Shown here piece after piece: positions 32,408 to 44,876 of a DNA stretch of 64,000 bases (its first letter is position 1; every line of letters starts with the position of its first letter). The translations under genes were made by a program, and so were the position numbers. The DNA is from Bradysia coprophila (taxonomy: Eukaryota > Arthropoda > Insecta > Diptera > Sciaridae), in assembly GCF_014529535.1 (NCBI RefSeq), contig NW_023504022.1, positions 3,530,986 to 3,594,985 on the forward strand, given 5' to 3'. The notes beneath the pieces are model-generated. The model searched no databases, had not been told where the DNA came from, and saw nothing but the letters and a program-made list of their open reading frames with translations.

Positions 32408-33640
32408 AGCTAACGCCGACCCGTACGAAACACCTATTCGTATCAAAAGCCTTTAATGTGAAACTCTTCATTTCTTTTACTTCATTTTCTTCTCTGCTGA
32501 AAAACTATTCTCCCTTTAAAATCACTTACATTATCCACTCTTTGCCTTGTTATCATATACAAATAAATTGCCGGAGGCAATATAGACAGCCCCGTACGAA
32601 GTCAACTTTCATAAATTCCTATTTAAACAGCTATATACCGCTATATTTAACTATATTTCACTGTAAATAAACATTTCACAGATAAATATATGCTATTATA
32701 TAGCTCTATATGCCTGTATATAGCTCAATATAGCTGTATATAGGTATATATAGATGTCCGTGTATGGAATCTCTGAAACCCCACACACATAACAAATTAT
32801 TTCCATGTTAACAGAAACTCTCTAAGTATCATTTTTCCCAAGATATTTCTATTTTACTAAAATCCAATATGGCCGCCGGCAGCCATTTTGTTAGGAGACC
32901 GGAAATAGTACCGACGCTTTACATTCGTTAATACCTTTCAAACAAAAAAAAATTCATGAAATTCGGTCAAAATTTACTCGAGATATTGACAAAATACTCC
33001 ACGTTCACTGTACGGCCGAGTAGCCAGATAAGAGCTCACTCCAAGAGACCTAGCTCACGCTCCGGAGAACATAATTTCATAAAAAAAATTTTCCCTGATT
33101 GGTACGGTCAATACCTATCTAATAAAGCTAAAACAGACGAAATATGTTCAAATGTGGCCGACCTACAAGCAAAAACTGCTTGCCGCCCTGTGCCTGTTCC
33201 ACACCAAGGGGTCTAACTCACGAGTCGGTCATCCGATTTCCATAAACTTTTTTTTTGTCGATCGGTATTGTAAATACCTTTTATTTGACGGATCAGTTAC
33301 AAGTTTAACGTTTAAATGTCCGGAGATATCTTCGAAAAACCGTAAAGCACTTATTGGGCCACAGCTCGGGAGGGGTCGATCCAAAATCACTCATCTTCGA
33401 ACTTAGCCTGTCTTTTGACATTACCAAACGGGAAAAAAAAAAGAATTTTCAAAATCGGATGCGTTTTACTCAAGTTATCGTGCAGACAGACAGACGGACA
33501 GACGGACATTTTTTTTTTCGCGGATTTGGCATCTCTAGACAACCACAATAGGTTTCCCCTTACTCAGGGAGTCCAATTCGACGTGTTACAAACGTATGCG
33601 TAAACCTATAAGACCCCAGTACTTCGTACGGGTCTAAAAA
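32408..33640 (-). repeat. Modular repeat, copy B (inverted partner of copy A)
   Basis: This reads as the reverse complement of 22015-23238 over its whole length, from AGCTAACGCCGACCCGTACG at the left to CCAGTACTTCGTACGGGTC at the right. Differences are scattered single bases and run-length changes. The pair forms a 1.2-kb inverted repeat around a 9.2-kb segment that holds most of the Vps13D copy and both zinc-finger and membrane-protein genes. Confidence 0.88.
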
Positions 33641-34947
33641 ACGTTCAGGTGGTGTGTTACCTCTCCAAGTTGCACCACTCTCTTTGGTCCACGATAGCAT
33701 TTTGAAGGATTTCTCAGTTCTTTTGGTTCCCTTCTGGACTTTTGGTATTATTGAAGTTCTCAATATTCTAGCACCATCTTCCCAGTTTTAGAATTTAAAG
33801 GATTTTTTTTGGGCTATCTTCTGGACTTTTGGGATATTGTGGTGTATTAGTTTCCAAAATTCCAGAACCCCAGAAATTCCACCATCTTCTCACTTGAAGG
33901 ATTTGTAAGGGTTTTTCGGTGGTAAGAGCAACTGAGATTAGATCATAATTTTATGGCCGTAAGTGGTTCTTTTTGCTACATTTTGTTTTATACAAAAGAT
34001 ACTTCGGACAGGCTTTCGTGATCTTTTTACTTTCTGTGAAGTTATAATTGTCACTTGGACTACACGGGCAATAAAGTTAAGTAAGAGATAGGGTTACGAA
34101 CTCACTAGATTAGAATCACGTAAGCAATATACGAATACGGAATCGTACGGGGCTAACGTCGAAGCGTCTGCTGCGTTCTCCACTTGTTTGTCATTGGTGC
34201 GAAATTAAAACAAAAATTCGTTTTTGACAAATTGCCCCCGCTCCACAACAAAGTAATTGATGAAATCATTTCAAGCTATTCAAACCGTTAATTCAAATCG
34301 CCCGCGCAACGATTTCGGAAATGTTTTTGTTTATACAAACAGCAACAAAAAAACAAAATTGGATATCGTAGTCACACAACAATGATTTTGACTAAATCTT
34401 ATCTGTATAATTGATGGTACATGTTATCAATCGAAAATTCATTGATTGCAACGACAGCAAGTTGCTGATGTTCATATTTTGTATTTGGTAAAATATTGCA
34501 TAATCTTTGTCGCTATTGCCTCCAGTTCAAAACCTGTTATTCTAAAATACTTAGAAGGGTCAGTATATCTTCACTTTTAGAACGTTCATAGAACGTTCAT
34601 TTAACAAAGATTCAATTTGAGTCACACTGTTTATCGGCTCACCGTTTTTTCAACGATGTACGTACAAAAGCTCCGACGAAACTTTATTGAATTTCACTTG
34701 CAATGTATCTACTTTATGTTGTTGCTTAGCACCTTTACGCTTAATGAAATCTGTCCTATGATATCATAAGTCGCAATAGGAAATTTATTAAAAACAGAAA
34801 TTTAATAGATTTTCGACGGTGGTATACTAGCAGATTTGAATGTTGGCGGAATTCAATTTTTTTCTATTTTAAATTAAAAATTCCGTCGATTGAGCGGTTG
34901 GAAAACAGTTTGTTTATATTTGAATAAAATACAGCAACGCCTTCATA
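33641..34947. other. Unassigned AT-rich sequence with one repeat-end relic
   Basis: Near 34145 there is GAATCGTACGGGGCTAACG followed by CGAAGCGTCTGCTGCG, resembling the ends of the modular repeat family. Around 33710-33900 the phrases CTGGACTTTTGG and AAGGATTT recur at short intervals, so this is probably an eroded repeat. I see no gene. Confidence 0.4.
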
Positions 34948-35149
34948 CACGGCAGAGTAAAATAAACCAGGCAGGAGCGGTTCATTTTCGAAACGTCAAA
35001 TAAGGGACCTAATACATGGGATGAAAATGAACTCAAATGAACACTGACATAAATTGAAAAGATTTGCTCGCAAAATATCAAGGGCTACTAGATTATTCAG
35101 GTCCCTAGTCAAACAAGCGCTCCTGCCTGGTTAACTTTACTCTGTCGTG
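34948..35149. mobile_element. 202-bp MITE with CTTCATA duplication
   Basis: The ends CACGGCAGAGTAAA and (inverted) CACGACAGAGTAAA continue into AACCAGGCAGGAGCG in both arms. CTTCATA flanks each side (34941-34947 and 35150-35156). No coding capacity. The superfamily cannot be told from a 7-bp duplication alone. Confidence 0.9.
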
Positions 35150-35326
35150 CTTCATATAGTTAATGATAATTTAAAAATTTGAAAGTTTTGGGTTTTATAA
35201 TAGTCCAGGTCCTTGTGTCGAAAAAAAGCTCCATCCGTTCTTTAAGATTTTTCTTTATTTCATGAAATTCATGTTGTTTGCCATGAAAGTTGTGGAACTA
35301 CATGTTTTTGCGGAAAATGGATTTTT

Positions 35327-35425
35327 TTTTTATTTTGAATGTTGTATTGCTTCGGTGGTGTTCCGAACATTGAACATTTCAATGTTCGGAACACCACCGA
35401 AGCAATACAACATTCAAAATAAAAA
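35327..35425. repeat. Perfect 48-bp palindrome with 3-nt loop
   Basis: The arms 35327-35374 and 35378-35425 are exact complements through sequence including TTCGGTGGTGTTCCGAAC; only CAT separates them. There is no degeneration at all, unlike every other inverted repeat in the window. Confidence 0.95.
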
Positions 35426-35493
35426 TTTGCATTGATTCGTGAGCATAGTCTCAGCAAAGTTCGTCCGACGTATTCAATACATACGTATGGGCA

Positions 35494-36373
35494 AAATTGC
35501 ATTTTATAGTACAAACCCCGATTAAGGCGAAAGTGGGTGGGTTCGATAGGGGAAGGTCCCCTGATTACAAAACAACAAGAATTTTGGCGCGGAAGCCCCT
35601 CCTCGAGGCGCCAGGCCCCTTCAAAGTTTTCATATTTTTTCAAATTTTCACTCTTTTTTTGACGAAATTTTTAAAGACATGTCTTCTGATGACAAAGCAA
35701 CAAGAATTGTGACGCGAAAACCCCTCCCCGAGGCGCCAGGGCACTCTAAAGTTTTCAAATTTTTTACATTTTTCGTTTCTTCTTATCGAAATTATTAGAG
35801 GCAGGTCCCCTGACGACAAAATAATAAGAATCGAGACGCAGATACGAATTCCGGACCAGGACTCACAAAAGTAAAGTTAATTGTTTGTGTAGGCTCTATG
35901 TAGTCGTCGACATTTCGTACAAGGAACATGAAGTTATGTTAAAGCGCGCAGTCTAGTCGTCGGCATTTCGTACAAGGAGCATGAAGTTATGTTAAAGTGC
36001 GCAGTGTAGTCGTCGGCATTTCGTACAAGGAACATAAAGTTGTGCTGTTGTGTGATGGGGTCATCTAGTATTGATTTCGTCTAAAAAGCGTGAAAATTTT
36101 AAAGAATATGAAAACTTTGGAGTGCCCTGGCGCCTCGATGAGGGGTTTTCGCGTCACAATTCTTGTTGCTTTGTCATCAGGGGACATGTCTTTAATAATT
36201 TCGTCAAAAAGAAGTGTGAAAATTTGAAAAAATATGAAAACTTTGGAGGACCCTGGTGTCTCGGGGAGGGGCTTCCGCGCCCAAATTCTTGTTGTTTTGT
36301 CATCAGGGTACCTCACCCTATCGATCCCACCAACTTTTGTCCCAATCGGGGTTTGTACTATAAACTGCAATTT
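35494..36373. mobile_element. 880-bp foldback element
   Basis: The left arm (35494-35790) and right arm (36068-36373) are inverted copies. Each starts AAATTGCA and TTTATAGTACAAACCCCGAT, and each holds two tandem, diverged units of about 140 bp with GAGGCGCCAGG and CAACAAGAATT. The centre has the 53-bp tandem repeat at 35901-36047. No transposase and no clear target duplication. The structure fits a foldback-type element. Confidence 0.85.
35901..36047. repeat. 53-bp tandem repeat, nearly three copies
   Basis: TAGTCGTCG landmarks lie at 35901, 35954 and 36007. Units carry CATTTCGTACAAGGA and GAAGTTATGTTAAAG. The third unit is partial. Confidence 0.9.
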
Positions 36374-36464
36374 AGCCTCTTGTTGATGTTAAATCGAATG
36401 AAGTGATTCATCGTTACTCACATAGATGGCGGTATAGTTATATATGAGTTGATTGTAAAGAACG

Positions 36465-37410
36465 GTCCGAAATTGGAAATGGAAAATTGTTTTTTCACCC
36501 GGAAAAGCTATTCATATGGAAATCTTCAAAGTAGAATAACGGTATTTCATGGAAGATCTTTTTTGGGGATTCGGAATGAAGTCGGTTGCCCCGAAAAGTG
36601 ACACAGAAAATTTATCAACTTTGAACCCATTTTCCCTGGCTATTTCCAATCCATTTTTCAGAAAATTGTTGTCATTCGAAAGCTACATTTAAGTATGTCT
36701 CAGTTCCATGTTCAGGAGGCTGGGAAAGTCATGGACTTTTTCAATATTAGATTTTCTTCCTTGATTTCTGTTCAAGAATTATGGAAAGTTCCATATTTGG
36801 GATGTTATTGACGATATACCGTATGAAAGCTTTTTTTGGTCCCGTTCCTAGATGAAAAATGTTTTTGTGACTGGTCATGGACCCAGCCAAAATAATGTTT
36901 GGCCTGACGTTTCTAGCACCTCTTTGTTCTAGACACTACATATTTCTTACGTTTTTGGTCATTTCTTCGGCTAATATTTGGACTTTAACAAATTTTAAGT
37001 CACCAGACGTCAGATCCTAAAAATAAGTGACGTCTTCATGGTCCACTGTCTTCCCTTTCCTAGCCCTAGAACTATCGAACTGCAGGGAATTCAGATGATT
37101 ATGCTGGTTTCTTTCTGAATTCTATTGATGGTTACGGCAGGTCAGTTCATAAGAACAAAACCAGAATTGAAAAATGGATTGGAAATGGCCAGGGAAAATT
37201 GCTTCAAAGTTGATGCATTTTCCGGAATACGTTTTGGGGGAACCCTAATACTGACTCCATTCCAACTCATCTAAAAAAGGTTTTTCCTTGAAATATCGAT
37301 AATTTGATTTGATTTGAGAAGAAATTTTTAAAAAGAAATTGTATTTTCGGAGATATTCGACTTTGAAGGCTTTTCCGACTGGAACAACAATTTTCCATTT
37401 TCCAGAAAGG
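36465..37410. mobile_element. Foldback-like inverted-repeat element, diverged
   Basis: CTGGCTATTTCCAATCCATT near 36637 is matched in reverse by AATGGATTGGAAATGGCCAG near 37173. The outermost parts (GGAAATGGAAAATTG near 36472 and CAATTTTCCATTTTCC near 37388) also match, with a CTTTGAAG/CTTCAAAG block between. The arms are about 200-240 bp, with many differences, so the element is old. A short similar phrase (GGCCAGGGAAA) also occurs in the element at 13468-14465. Confidence 0.65.
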
Positions 37411-40400
37411 ATTTTTGCTTCACAGCTTTTCGTGACAAACAACATGGAACAAAAAAAAATCTTAAGGAAGTTAGGGCGCACGGAATTACACAAGACCTGC
37501 AGGTCCTGCACTATTAACTAGGATACGTAGTAATAGAGGAGAGTATTCCATTTCACAGAAACATTCTTTCTGAGACCAGGTACCATGATTTGCAAAAGGT
37601 TGAATGAAAACTCTTGTTAAGAATTGTAAAGAAAGTCAACACCTGGCGAGTGTTTATTTTTAGATGTATTAAAAGATTGCGGTCACAATAAAAAAATGTG
37701 TTTGGTAGACTGTATTTCGGTTGCGTGCGTGTCTTGTGTTTGAATTTTATTGGCGCGTGTTTTAATTAGAAAATGTTAGAAGAGACAAGAAGAAATTCAA
37801 ATTTTTAAAATCTTTTCTTAATTGTTGCATTTAATGACATTGATGCGGTTATCGAACTCGTTTGTATCCAAGAATAAAACTCGTATGGATATGACTATGA
37901 CATGACATGTGTGTATAATTTCGATAATTCATTGCTCTTTGTCTTGGGATCTATCATACTCTCCTAAACTCTAGCAACTCATTTAATGTCCAGCTAATAC
38001 ACGAAAACAATGTAAAAAAACTCATTTTACAATAACAATAACATCAGAACGACATTTAGAAGATAAATTCTAACAACCATTAAGGGGATGTATGGTTTAA
38101 CATACAATACGAAATACAAGTGACTTTATCATGTGCATGCGACGTGATAAGTATATCGAAAAAGAGTGAAGTGGTACGCAAGAGCGAGAAAAATATTCTC
38201 TTTTCATATTTTCCATGGTTGATATTTACTCATAAACACAACACACAAAGCTCATTCAGTCGTGCTGTATACTGCCACCCATTCAGTAACATTATATAGA
38301 GCCATACAGTCAATTGTGATTTTGAGTTTGATATAATTCAAATTTTGGTTTTTGTTTTAAAAATAAACTAATCAATTCGCTCAAAGCTATTTGGTCTCAG
38401 AGATTGCTGGAAATTTTTTTTTTATGAATTTAATTAACGGGAATAGATCGAAGTGCATTCTGTTCGCCGTTTGACGAATGAAATATTTATTAAAAGAATC
38501 CGCAAAGGAAGTTATTGAATGACATTTTTTGTGTCGATGAATGAAATTGTTGAACAAAGCGAACTGAAGAGAAAAATTTTCCGTTGCGGACTTCAATAAA
38601 ATAAAGACGACGAGTCCTACACGTAAGTCTCTAAATTTATAATAAATTCAGCGATCCAATTTACGTTTTTCCCTTTTTCTTGCTTCAACTGAGTTTGAAA
38701 CGAAGAAAAATTGGAACATGAAACTGCGAACCGAACAGTCTGCATTGGTATTTTGTTAGGTGTTTCGTGATAAGGCGAAAAAATCAATAGACAAAATGAA
38801 AATCAAAACAAACGAACTTCTGCTGTTTTGAAGTGGAATTTTGTTTTATTTTTCGGCTGTCGAACGGCAATTTATTTATCAGTTATCATCATCGCGATAA
38901 ACGCTGTGTGTGTAATTACGAAACGGTGTAATAATTATGATGGAAGTGGTTGCGGATTTGCTATACATTTTGTGGAGGTATAAATCATTGAAAATACCAT
39001 GACCTCTGCTCAAGATCACGTAACAATTATTTTTTTCGACTAAAAGCTGTACATGGTGTTGTTTACAGCCAAAAATTAAATTCTTTTTTTTTTTTAGTTT
39101 CGATCCAATCCAGCTGTGAATCAGAAAGAAAATGTTACAAATTGCGAATTAAGAATTTCAGTCAATTAATTGCGTTGATAAAATTGGATAAATAGAGCGC
39201 TTGGAACCGACTGTAATATGTGTGTACGATACGCATTTTGTATATCTCAATTTTATACAGAAAATTATGAACACAAAATTCTGTCTGAATTTTGGCATAC
39301 ACAAAGAGTATTATAGTATGTGCAGTAGGATGGGTTTTCATATAGAATATCTCAATATATCTCACAATAATATACGTGTTTATATCCACTCTCACTATAA
39401 ATGGAACGGCGGCGATATAATATTTTGTATTCAAAATGTTTTCCCCGCACCACGGTGCAATGGATTTTCACGTGTACTCTGAATGGTAACATCGTGATGT
39501 TCACGTGATCGTACAATTCAATTTAAGGGTTGATGATATGTTGTAAGCGAAATTTCTCTGCGCACATCGTGATATATGTCTATTCTGTGGAGATTTTGTT
39601 GAACTTTTTTTTTTAAACTTTGTTTAAATGAAACAGCAAATAGAATTTTCGCATGACCTGGACGTTTTGTTTAACCCATTTTCGGTTCGAGTTAAATCAA
39701 ACAATCGATAAATTGAACGGTTCACATTATAAACGAAAACTGACCCCCCTGATTTGTGCCATCATTTGACTTTTTTTAAACGAAACATCACACATCGCAG
39801 CGAATCTATTTTAATTTTCTGTGAACATTAATTCAATTGCATAATGCTGCACAATTTCACCAGCAAAACATTTTACCCGTTTTTCTTCAGCTGACTCCAA
39901 CGCATTTTATTAGTCGCTTTGTTGCACTGTAATGAGAGAAGATTTTGTGAGAGTGTAACGTTCTCTTACTTGAACGTGTAGCAATGTAGCAAACGATAAC
40001 CAAGTCATTTGCATGAATATTATTTCGATTAGCTTTGATATTTACACCTGTACCATCGCATAGTTTTGTTATTTCATTTTAATTTCCGTTCACTATGAAT
40101 TCATTAGATTCGAGTATACTGGAATTATTGTTGGAACATTGTACGTGTGGTTACGTATACACAACATTTTGTATTTTTCGTGCCTTAAAACCTTTGTTAA
40201 TTTCTTTAAATAAGAGCCGACTTGTCTTTAAGCAAATAGTACGATGGTTTGATAATAGAATTTTTCTTAATTACTAGTGGAGTACCCGGCTTTGCCCGGG
40301 ATTACTGTAATGACAAAATAGTTGAATATTTTCACGCGCCAAAGATTTTCACGTGTCAAAAAAATTGCTTCGTTTAAGGAACTCCTCCACGAGGGAAACA

Positions 40401-41135
40401 GGCTAAAAAATTTCAAACGTCAAATGAAGCATGAAAGAAAAAAAAATCGCGTATTCTTCCTAACTTTTCCTCAATGGTCGATGTGCCAAGTTTCAAGCCT
40501 CTACCTAAGACTTTCTCTCTGGGCTCCTCTATTGAAACCAACAAACAACATTAAACTTTACAGATATCTTGGTGGCAAGGATTATTGACTTTTTCGGGAG
40601 TTTTTTTCTCTATATTGTCATAAAGTTTCCCACATTTTCTTAGATTTTCCTTAATTTTTCAATAATATTTTTTTTAAATATTAGAACATTAACCTGGCTA
40701 TATTCATCTGTTATCGGTAACGACGACAAAAGTAATGACAAGCTCTGTGTAATATGGTCCTTTATATAAAAGTAAAATGTTAAAAAATTTGAAGTACAAG
40801 ATTTCAAATCAACCGATTTAAAATACTTTAATCGATGGAAGTAATAGACCAGATAGTAATACTGGTCATATGCTTGCCGTCTGTAACAGGTTAGGGAAAA
40901 TATGAAAACTTTATGAAAATATGGGGAAATGTCTGTCAAAGCTAGAGTCGTTTGGGGTCACATATTTTAAATCCTTTTACCATAATAAAATCGGAATTGG
41001 TACCAATTTAACGAACATATTGGTAATATGTATTATTTTTAACGCTCAAGCAAAAAGTATTAGCGCTCGAATATTGCCATCCGTTTTTATAGCAAAATTT
41101 TCCTCGTGAGTTATTGTTTATCTTTCACACTCATC
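37411..41135. other. 3.7 kb without a recognisable gene
   Basis: AT-rich, with long T and A runs. Open frames here (for example 39201-39482 plus, 40322-40588 plus, 40640-40939 minus) are short, overlap other frames and show no known motif. At about 40281 CCCGGCTTTGCCCGGG can form a small hairpin. It may hold regulatory sequence or distant exons that cannot be seen without transcripts. Confidence 0.4.
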
Positions 41136-41262
41136 CATAAACGACGTCCAACGAAAGAGAGAAACATATACAGACAGCGAGCAAAGATTCCGTGGTGTCA
41201 CTACATATGTTTTGTATGGTGTTTTGTCTATCTCTCTCTTTTTTGGTTGTCATTGTTTATGG
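41136..41262. mobile_element. Possible 127-bp MITE
   Basis: CCATAAACGACGTCCAACG followed by AAAGAGAGAAAC is inverted, imperfectly, as CTCTCTCTTTTTTGGTTG followed by CATTGTTTATGG. The match is about 32 bp with several differences. No target duplication. Confidence 0.45.
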
Positions 41263-41969
41263 ATAATCCCTTACCATTTGTCAAGAATTAGGAATTCTCG
41301 GAAGTTGTGATTTCTCGTGAGAAGTGTATCCTCGAGAGATTAAAAAATTTCACAAATCTATCAATGAGCTGCGAATTCTTTAGTTGAAGTTATTAGTCAA
41401 CACTCAAGTTAAGCCGGTAAAATATGGAATTGCCACAATACAATCTCTATTTTAGAGAATTTTTGGGAACTTTACAGAATTGGCTTTGCTAGATTTTTCG
41501 GTCCTGGTCCATCATTGGTGGCAAGAATTACCCACAAATCAAGTAATTTACTATCAAGGTCAAGGAAAAGTTAGAGAAAGACTACAATTAATGGAAGCTA
41601 GCAAGCTAGATTGTTATTTATAACGTCGCAGACGTTTCACAACTCTTTTCCACATAACGAAAACAAATTCATCAACGGAACATTTGTTTTGCCATAATGC
41701 CGTTGTTATCACTATTTGGACATTGGTCAACATTTCGTTTGAATTTCTTTTACCTTTTTTTGTAATCTTATTGTTCGAAAAGGCTTGTGCTAAAGATAAT
41801 AAATAACAGCACACTCTCGTCATCATTAATAAGTTGTTTTCATTTCTTATGGTCTTAAATGGCTTCCAATAGATTTATGTTATCGATTGCTATCACAAGC
41901 GGAATCCTTCTATCCGATGCTATCCAAGTGCGTTGATAAATCCCCCCGAAATAGATCATAGTGAATGCC
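41263..41969. other. Unassigned sequence beside the right arm
   Basis: No gene or repeat is recognised. It ends at the inner breakpoint of the inverted duplication at 41970. Confidence 0.4.
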
Positions 41970-42569
41970 GTTGAAGTGGCTAGTTATCTATCTAAATTGC
42001 CGTAGCAACAAATTGTTTGCTCGATGTAGTACATTTAATATGGTCCAAAAAAGTGTACTTTCCTATCGTACGATTTTATGAATTTATTATACTGACCTCT
42101 GACTGGTTTGGATTGAATTATCGTATTGGCAGAGCAATCAAATGTAATCGATTGTTAATTTTGTATTAAAGTTTTCGACAAACTAATTTTAGCTTTCAAT
42201 CAATCTCATCGTTCAATGTAAAGTTATTAGAGGAATTTCTGTTTTTTGTGCACATTGTCTGATTGGCATGTACACGGACAACATTTTACAATATATCGGC
42301 GCGTATCGAATCAAATTCAAATGTGTCTACAGAAATCAATTTAGGTTAACGTTGTCGGTTCATCGAGAATCAGAGTGGATGATAGAATCGAGAATCTGAA
42401 TATCGATTAATTTCAAGCGGATCTATTCACACGCACACATTCATATCTCCAAATTTGTTTTTCACATAGAAGTTAAAGTACCTACAGAGCGAGTACGAGC
42501 AAAATTCGTTTTTTCAACAAATGTTAATTCTTCTTGTGGAGAAATTTACTGTACGTTACAGATTGTAGG

Positions 42570-43522
42570 GAGGGATTCTTTTGAAAAACAGCCTACCGAA
42601 ATCGGGCGTGTTTTCTAGTGGAACTTTTTATAGGTACCTAGAAAGGACTTCGACCCTAGAAGCCAAAACCACTCTCAAAAAAATTCTTCGAAGCTTTTAT
42701 GGCTGGTGAAAGGTGATCGAAAGCCGAAAACTTGCACTTTTCTTACCAAAATTTCTCCGGGTACACGAGCCGTACAGGGTCGTGTGGGGTGTCATTACAA
42801 AGGTAATCACATGTACTATTGAGCCGAATAGAGACCCATTGGTTTTAAAATTAATCCACATTGAAATATGTGCAGTTGAAGTTTTCAACCGAAAACTTGC
42901 ACTTTTCTTACCAATATTTCTCTAGTTACACGAGCCGTACATGGTGGTGTGGGGTATCATTTAAAAGGTAATTTTATGCGCTTTTGGGCCAAATAGGGTC
43001 CTATGGGGTTTGGATGCATATGCGATGAAATATGGGCACTTAAACATTTCAACTTCTCATATTTAATCGTAGATGCATCCAAACCACATTAGTCTCTATT
43101 TGGCTCAAAAGCACATAAAATTACCTTTCAAATGATACCCCACACGACCATGTACATTTTGTGTACCTCGAGAAATTTCAGTAAGAACAGTGTACGTCTT
43201 CGGTTAAAAACTTTATCTGCACATATTTCAGTGTGGATTAATTTTAAAACAAATGAGTCTCTATTCGGCTCAATAGTACATGTGATTACCTTTCTAATGA
43301 CACCCCACACGACCCTGTACGGCTCGTGTACCCGTAGAAATTTTGGTAAGAAAAGTGCAAGTTTTCGGTTTTTGATCACCTTTCACCAGTCACAAAAGCT
43401 TCGAAGAATTTTTTTGAAAGTGGTTTTGGGTTCTAGGGTCGAAGTCCTTTCTAGGCACATATAAAAAAGTCCACTGGAAAATGCGTCCGATTTCGGTAGG
43501 CTGTTTTTCAAAAGAATCCCTC
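42570..43522. mobile_element. 953-bp foldback element, right arm only
   Basis: Almost the whole element is two inverted halves of about 450 bp around a centre near 43040. The ends read GAGGGATTCTTTTGAAAAAC in both directions and continue into AGCCTACCGAAATCGG. Each half has a diverged direct repeat of about 180 bp (CCGAAAACTTGCACTTTTC twice, CACGAGCCGTACA twice). It interrupts sequence that is continuous in the left arm near 17100. Open frames in it mirror each other and are not genes. Confidence 0.9.
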
Positions 43523-44651
43523 AGAATGCTTTTGTTTAAACGATCGAGAGCTTACATGTACATAAGGCCACAGTTTAAAGCCTTTCGAACTGACAGCTTT
43601 CAGACCTTCGAACAGAAATTCTACGCTTAACCTGTCATAGACGGCAAGCATATCACAGGTACAGTGTTCGAATCTGTGACTTCCAATCATCGAATATTTT
43701 CAAAAGATTTATGCAAAATCTTCTACTTCATTTGTTCAACCATAAGTTTTGCTTTATAAAACTGCATTAGGCGTTGCTAATCATTTACTATTGTCGTCTT
43801 TGTAGATAACAGATGAGTAGCCGTCCGTAACAGGTTCCATTCCATCCGTTTTAGCTTAGCCAACCCTAGGGCCCTTCTTGGTCTCAAGTCATAGAACAAA
43901 TGTTTTTGTGTTCAAGGTAAAACACTCAATTGAGTGAGCGTACGGTATTTTAGTACGATGTTACGGTTTTGGCAACGAGCCATTTCAACCACCAAGTGTC
44001 ACTTTTGACTTTATGATAGGCCCAGGAGCAAAAAGCCAAGATTATCAGAGTCTCATCGTTTCAACCCCCAGACAGTTCGACATAAAATATATGTGAAGAG
44101 CATGAATAGTGTCACACCCGTGCACTTTTTCTTCCCTTTCCCACAACATTTCACGTGAGGTGATAGAAAGAGATACCGAAGCGAAGGCAACCGTTTCGGC
44201 ACTATACCTCACTTCACATTACTGGTAATCATTTAGAACAGCTTGAATAAAATATTATTTTCAAATTATTTATTAGAAGATTGTGAGATGTAAAATCTCG
44301 AAATGACCTACAAATTGAATACTTTAAGCTCTACTGAACTAAACTCCAAGCTTTAAGCTTTCCCCAAAAATGTTTGAAGACCTTTCAGGTAACAGTAAAA
44401 GTCCACAGGAGGACAGACTGTTAACCAAGTTAAACGAGACGGGTAGCACAAATTGATTGCAAACCGATGCTTAATGATAGTCTGATATGCTTGGGGGTTC
44501 TCGGTTTATAAAGTTTAGCCCGCTCACAACAATCTATACATTCGATGCACCCTAACCTCAATAACAATATGAAACTAACGACATTTAATGAATCAATAAA
44601 GGGTAACGTTCTGAACTGCAAGAACCTTGCTGAACTGCATGCACTTTATGG

Positions 44652-44876
44652 GGCATCGGAGAATCTGGCACACGGTGCAAAAAGAACGCATTCTTGAACT
44701 ACGTAAAAAGTGAACTCACACGCGTAAGTTTAACGCTGCAAATGCTTTTTAGCCCTGTCGTCGACTTAATGACTCTTTTTACAAAATGTTGGTATCGACA
44801 AAACCAGGGTGAGTTCATATTTTACGTAGTTGAAAAGTGCGTTGTTTTAGCACCGTGTGCCAGATTACTCCACGCC
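44652..44876. mobile_element. 225-bp MITE with 8-bp duplication, right arm only
   Basis: The terminal repeats of about 60 bp contain AATCTGGCACACGGTGC and its inverted match, then AACTACGTAAAA and GTGAACTCAC-like sequence. CTTTATGG is present on both sides (44644-44651 and 44877-44884). The left arm has a single ACTTTATGGGCTGG (complement, near 16150), the empty site. An 8-bp duplication suits a hAT-type origin. Confidence 0.88.

Noticed and set aside
40265..40320. CCCGGCTTTGCCCGGG hairpin as a Helitron 3' end
   Set aside because: The hairpin is followed by ATTACTGTAATG and not by a CTRR terminus, and no 5' TC end or Rep/Hel relic could be linked.
42697..43464. Mirrored frames of 60-110 codons on both strands
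   Set aside because: They lie in the two inverted halves of the foldback element and are reverse images of each other.
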